Shown: positions 59,132-64,000 of the stretch, in pieces | Layout of the letters: each line of letters opens with the position of its first letter | How positions within the stretch are numbered: position 1 is the stretch's first letter | NCBI GenBank assembly: GCA_944990035.1 | Contig: CALYLX010000117.1 | Location: 372,001 to 436,000, forward strand | Length of the DNA stretch: 64,000 bases | Source: Clitopilus passeckerianus | Taxonomy: Eukaryota; Basidiomycota; Agaricomycetes; Agaricales; Entolomataceae | Direction: 5' to 3' | Made by a program: the position numbers and the translations under genes | The notes under the pieces: generated by a model | Database searches by the model: none | Seen by the model: only the letters and a program-made list of their open reading frames with translations | Told to the model about the DNA's origin: nothing

Positions 59132-60720
59132 TCATGCGCCCTCCTCGCCTGCAGCTGCCTCGTCAATGGCTGCCTTTCCATCCTTCTCTTCATCGAACTG
59201 ATAGAAAGGGAAGTCGAGAAGGATAGTCCGCTTGAGGAAGGATGGCAATCGGGTATAGAGACTAGGCGGGAGAGGTATGAGGATTGACGTCTTCTTGAGA
59301 TACGCTTCATAGTGTCTCCACGCGTCGGAAGGTTCTTCAGAGGCATTTGGCCCGTGAGACTTGAGGAAGAACTTCTTGGCTGTTGGCTTTTCTGCGGTCG
59401 GGATACCGGATGCAAACATAAGGAGCCTTTTAAAGCTTAGATCAAACGCTAATGTGAGAGTATATAGAAAAGGTTCTCACAAGACGGTGAAGATAGGTGA
59501 CATGACAGCGCCATATTGAGCAGCTCTGGAGGAGTAGGAAAGGTTGCCGTTCGTTGTTGGTGAAAGGCAAAGGATCCAGATGCCCCACCAGCACATGATT
59601 CTAAAGACCATTAGAAATTTGGGCCACACAGTGTCATCAGGGACTTACTCTCCAAAATATGGCGGATGGCGGGACCAAGCCCACAAACCTCGCTAAACCA
59701 CCTCAGTTAGTTTTGAATAGGCTGAAGTGGACCGGAATGCGTACATTAATTGGCATATCCTTTGGAATGAGCTTGTTTGATTTGTAGTAGTACTGTGTTG
59801 GTCTGAGTTCCCTAATACTCTGGAGTCGATGCCAGTTGACATACCTTCTGAAAATCAGCACAAGACTCAATGACAAAACCCAGTGCCCAGATGACGATCC
59901 CAGCAATATCTCTGGAGGTTCCAAAAGCAGGGTTCGAGCCAGCCCTTCGAGTATCGGAAATTGCAGGCGAGTTCAGGATCGTTAGGGGTAAGGACACAGC
60001 CCAAACCTGGATGGCAAATTCAGAAACAAATCTCGAATAGAGTTGGGAGGCATACCCAAACTATCTGGCCTGACAAGGATAGAGATCTTCTATCAGTAAC
60101 CACCCGTATATGTCGAGGAGAGGGGAAGAATCACCTATCCAAAAGCCTGACAAGAGGTGAACGTGCTATACGTCGGGAATACACTTGAGACGTACCGAGA
60201 AATTTCAAGAAGTGATTTCTAATCTCGTCAAAACGGCTGTCACTTCCCATCTTTAAGACGCGGAAGAGCAGAAAGCCTGAGAAACACAGTGAAGCCCGTA
60301 TCATGAGAGATGTTCGGAATGGAATTACCCGCAATTCTCGAGGCCCACACCATGACAAGTACAGTAGCAACTAAGGTCTCTTCAGCATCATTTCTCATCA
60401 GGTGTTCAAAAAGTCATACCGATGTTACGGGCATGGAATGTATTCCCAATAAGCAAGGTCAACAACGCTATTGAGGGGATTAGGCCGCTAGGCTGATAAA
60501 CGTCAAGTCTCCTTACCAAGAAGAAAGAAATTAGATCCTGTTGATTATAGTCAACATCTGAGGCATCTAAAATAGAGAAGAGATGCCAACCTCCAGTGAA
60601 ATCGGTAATTTTGTCGAATTTGAATGACCATGCAATTGCAAATCCAGCAAGCTGGTACCCAATGGTGACCAGAAGCGTTATAGCCAGGTAAAAGCGGTCT
60701 AAAGCGTATATAGGTGCCAT
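59132..60720 (-). CDS. DUF1295 integral membrane protein (steroid-reductase-like fold)
   Basis: ATG 60720 (MAPIYALDRFYLAITLLVTI) with several short introns to TGA 59132; about 390 aa. Multiple hydrophobic helices: YQLAGFAIAWSF, LTLLIGNTFHARN, VLVMVWASRIAGFLLFR and IAGIVIWALGFVIESCADFQK. The hallmark C-terminal block NRGLWAWSRHPPYFGEIMCW is the segment shared by DUF1295 and 5-alpha-reductase/ICMT-like proteins. The cytosolic tail is Glu/Lys-rich. Function in fungi is not established; a lipid-modifying or reductase role is inferred from the fold only. Confidence 0.85.
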
Positions 60721-61405
60721 CCAGGGTAGTAGAAGTTGAGTTGCTCATGTGGGCTGACATGGACTGCGTTGGGCTTTATATATTCTCGAGGCTACCTCCT
60801 TTACACGATCAGTTGCTGAACGTCTGCAGTCAAGTTCGAGATCGGTCAGTTTCGATCACACCATCAGGTTACGTCAGCAGCCAGTCACGTTTCTCAGGAA
60901 GAACGCGTCTTCTAAAGAAAAGTCAGAACGTTGAGCCCGACCACGTAGTTTCAACTTCTTTTCAGGGTAACAGCAAGCAAGCCATTTCACACATAAGAGA
61001 TTTATTGATTCTAATAAATACACAAAAAATTTGAAGGTCAAAATGTTTTCTGCTTTGTTGTGCTACTTAGTCTCCCTATACATATATACATTTACGGTCC
61101 AACTGCCCAGACTGATAGAGAACAGGAAAAGAGAGTCTATAGAGAAGAAATGTGTCCATCGGTCGTCTACTATGTAAGGTATGCTCTAAGGTGGTGTAAG
61201 ATCGTGCAGAGAATGATGCCGTCTAGAAATGGGTCGTCTGTCCTTGGTTATGTGCATAGGTATTGTGCCTTCAACTGTGGAAAATGTTTTGAGTGAGGCG
61301 AGAAGGAAGAGAAGGCAGGAGAGCATACCAGGCTGGTACTGTAAGAGGGATCTTCACGCTCGTCTGCAAAAATGATCAGAATGAATTCTCCACTCCATGA
61401 AAGGT
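60721..61405. other. Intergenic
   Basis: About 685 nt between the DUF1295 start and the serine dehydratase stop. AT-rich near 61020-61090. No gene supported. Confidence 0.45.
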
Positions 61406-64000
61406 CTAACGCACGGCAAGACCCTATAACACAAATTTAGTGACTCATTCATTAAAAGAAATCTGGATTCTTACCGAAAGGCTTGTTTCCTTGTACTTAA
61501 CACTCATATCAGCAGCGGTCAATCTCATGGCTTCGATAGCTTCATCCAATGTTACGCTGTATACCCCTTGACTTGCCATCGAGAGTTGAGCCGCGGTAAC
61601 CGCCTTGACAGCTGTAAAGGGATATCCAATCAGTAAAGATATCAGCAACATAAATCGATCACCAACCTCCCAGACTGTTCCTTTCCTGAAGTTACGGAGT
61701 AGCTTGAATCAGGAACTGCCGCCCACAACATCGATTCATAGATGAACTTACGATACAAGGAACTTGGACGAGGCCGTCAATGGGGTCACAGGTCAGACCG
61801 AGGTTGTGTTCTTGTTGAGGTATCAGGATCAATCTCGCCCGATGAATTGATACTAGTACACACCAATGCCAATTTCGGCCGCCTTGACAACATTGGGATC
61901 AATTTCAAATACATGATATCGTGCTTGGAATCATTACCTGCAAGATGATTTCCGGGGATGCTGTCCAAGTAAAAAGAAATCAGGCTTGGCTCGATCTGAG
62001 ATCCACGCTTCACAAACCTCCCATACATGCAGCGAAACCAGCGCTAGCCATAGAACATGCCACTGCGAGAAGTCAACATTTGGTGAAAAAGTGATGAAAG
62101 GAGAACAACCAAACCTCCGACTTCAGCCATGCAACCACCCTCCGCAGCAGAGATTGTGCTCGCGCGTTTGAAGAGCATACCCACCGCCTACACAACGAAA
62201 TGAGGAATGAAATTGCCACCGAAACGGAGAACGTACGGCAGCAGTAAGCAAGAAGGTCTGCACGCTCTTCTCTGGTTCATCACTGACAAACTGAGAATGC
62301 TCCGTCAGTGCACATCACATGAAGCACACCTTCATTTCTTACCTCAATGATATATTTCAAGACCGCAGGAATCACGCCAGATGCTCCATTAGTGGGCGAA
62401 GTCACGATCCGGCCTCCCGATGCGTTGACTTCGTTGACGGCAATTGCGTAACAAGACAAGAAATCCATCGCAGGTATATCCGCCTTCCTCTGAAATCAAA
62501 TATCACAAATATGAGATCATGGCCAATAAGGCCCCCAGGAGATAGATGGGTAGTAGGAAAGGGCTTACGGGAGGCATCGGTAGAACGGCATGATCATACT
62601 TTCCTACCACTCTAGGAGCCCGCGAAGCACGGTAGACTTTCCACTTGGGCTCTGATTCGTCGACAGTCTTGTTTTCTTCAAGAGACATCGGTGATTCAAT
62701 CGATGCCGCTGGTTTCGTGCTGGCCTCAATACTAGGAAGGCAGGGTTGGGCCACGCCAGGGTATAATCTTATATGTGAGCGCGATTATCAGACATGATAG
62801 TAATGGAGCGCAACACAAGCGTACCCCCTCATGAGTCTTCGGTATAGAATTGGGGCACGCCTTCGAAGGCCGAGCCTACCTGGGAGTGTGGGTTCTGATG
62901 TTGATACACCGGTATGGATGCATTCATCCATCACGCTCCATATCTTCATAACCTGGGAAACCTCAGGTTGGGCCGGGCCGTAAAGAAAGGCTGAAGTTGT
63001 CACATACTTTGTCATGAATTTCATCGTTGGTCCAACCAAAAGCTTTCTCGTTATCGTGCACAATTTGAGCAATCGTCATCTACAACAGTTTAGAGCCTCT
63101 GAAACCACATCTGTCCATTGCAGCTACTCACGTTATGTTTCTTCGTCAAAGCGAGTAAGGAATCGCCCGAGGTGAATGGGTAAGGAGGATCGTATACACC
63201 AGCTTCCTCGGACGTGGTGGAGGAACTAGTGTTGCCTTGGCTTTGGTGTTCGAAAGGATCGGTGAGGGAATTAGCCTGATGCAATCTCGCCCCATGAACC
63301 TTGCTCTTGTCCACGCCCTTGTAAAATAGGTTCTCGTCGACTGATTGATGTCGTTCGGACCAAATGACTTGCGAGAATCGGGAGTCACTCACCTTTAGTT
63401 TTCTCATTCACTACGAAGCCACCTCCCACACTGAAATATTCATTTGTGGCGAGGAGTTCACCCTCTTCTCCGAAACAGGAGAAACGCATTCCATTTGGAT
63501 GAGTCTTGAGCACGCGGTCCCAATGCCAGACCATATCGCGGTCCATGTCGAATCGAATGCGATGGTCCCCACCGAGGTTGAGAGTCTTGTGCGTGAGGAT
63601 ACCTTCATATCGGCTTGGTATACTTCCGCAGTCCACAGTTTCAGGATCAGATCCTGCAAGTTATGAACGTTAGAATGAGCATTCAGAAGGATGGATGGTA
63701 TGGACTCGCCTTCTAATCCGAGAAGTATCGCTTGAGGGGTGTGATGCCTTTGTCGCGTTCAGCAGAGAGTTAGGTTTATCGACCAAAAAACATACCCCTT
63801 TCCTGTAAGGCAAGGTGGTTAGCATTACTTGAACCCGTCGCAAGAGCGCTTCACTCACCTGTGGCAGCCAAAGAACCATATCTGGCCGGCGATGAAGGTT
63901 ATTCATTAAGCGAGACTCTAATGGGGATATGTTCTTACAAGGCAATTTTAAGGGTTTTAACCTGCCAATTTTTTGAACGGGTTCATTCACCTTAGCAAAG
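61406..64000 (-). CDS. Iron-sulfur L-serine dehydratase, single chain (5' end beyond window)
   Basis: Read from the right edge: [21 protein letters not shown] and [12 protein letters not shown] of the beta domain, a linker, [14 protein letters not shown], then the alpha domain with [75 protein letters not shown], and [20 protein letters not shown], ending LSGLAVR at 61406. This is the fused beta-alpha arrangement of E. coli SdaA. The Cys residues in LTCDP and QVPC fit the [4Fe-4S] ligands. The enzyme converts L-serine to pyruvate and ammonia. Fungi more often use the unrelated PLP enzyme. Many spliceosomal introns show it is settled in the nuclear genome. The first exon lies outside the window. 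Confidence 0.88.

Noticed and set aside
59920..59950. GGGTTCGAGCC element resembling a tRNA T-arm
   Set aside because: It lies in the coding sequence of the DUF1295 gene and no tRNA fold is present.

Overview
The window is nuclear DNA of a filamentous basidiomycete, most likely a mushroom-forming agaricomycete. Genes are dense and split by many 47-75 nt introns (GTRNGT donors, CTAAC/CTGAC branch sites, YAG acceptors), with micro-exons of 19-30 nt. Family composition also fits: many-intron housekeeping genes beside expanded F-box, NACHT and secreted kinase-like families. Nothing looks prokaryotic, and I saw no CRISPR array, rRNA or convincing tRNA.

Left end (1-8.7 kb) is a young accessory region. 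A two-gene unit, a secreted kinase-like gene (minus) divergent from an F-box gene (plus), is present twice. Copy 1 (525-3369) reads through intact; copy 2 (3723-7695) is dead, with two nonsense codons and a frameshift in the kinase-like gene and one nonsense codon in the F-box gene. A transposase relic sits in the extra DNA between them. A NACHT-type NTPase relic follows.

8.7-16.3 kb is one very large minus-strand gene (10 exons, 2,370 codons by my reconstruction). It joins a ZNFX1/UPF1-like SF1 helicase, a remnant NFX1-type zinc finger, three CbbX/SpoVK-type AAA+ domains and a Cys-containing tail. It is the most interesting coding object here.

16.8-29.5 kb is core cellular machinery: HPT1 (purine salvage), RPC4/RPC53 (RNA polymerase III), a Zn2Cys6 regulator with a polyglutamine tail, TAF10 (TFIID/SAGA), a FAD monooxygenase and SGF73/ataxin-7 (SAGA). 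29.8-35.1 kb holds a conserved-looking unknown, a tandem pair of flavin-binding split-barrel proteins that differ by one intron, and a p24 cargo receptor.

35.2-51.7 kb: mitochondrial enoyl reductase ETR1, an ATP-dependent DNA ligase of LIG4 type, a YANK/STK32-like kinase with a likely lipidated N-terminus, guanylate kinase, a full ABCC (YCF1-like) transporter and an MscS-like channel with an EF-hand. 52.8-64 kb: a mitochondrial PPR protein, a broken TUP1-like WD40 copy, an unknown gene, a DUF1295 membrane protein and a bacterial-type Fe-S L-serine dehydratase running off the right edge. Exon joins were made by eye from splice signals and frame; where all joins were checked and the total divides by three I say so.
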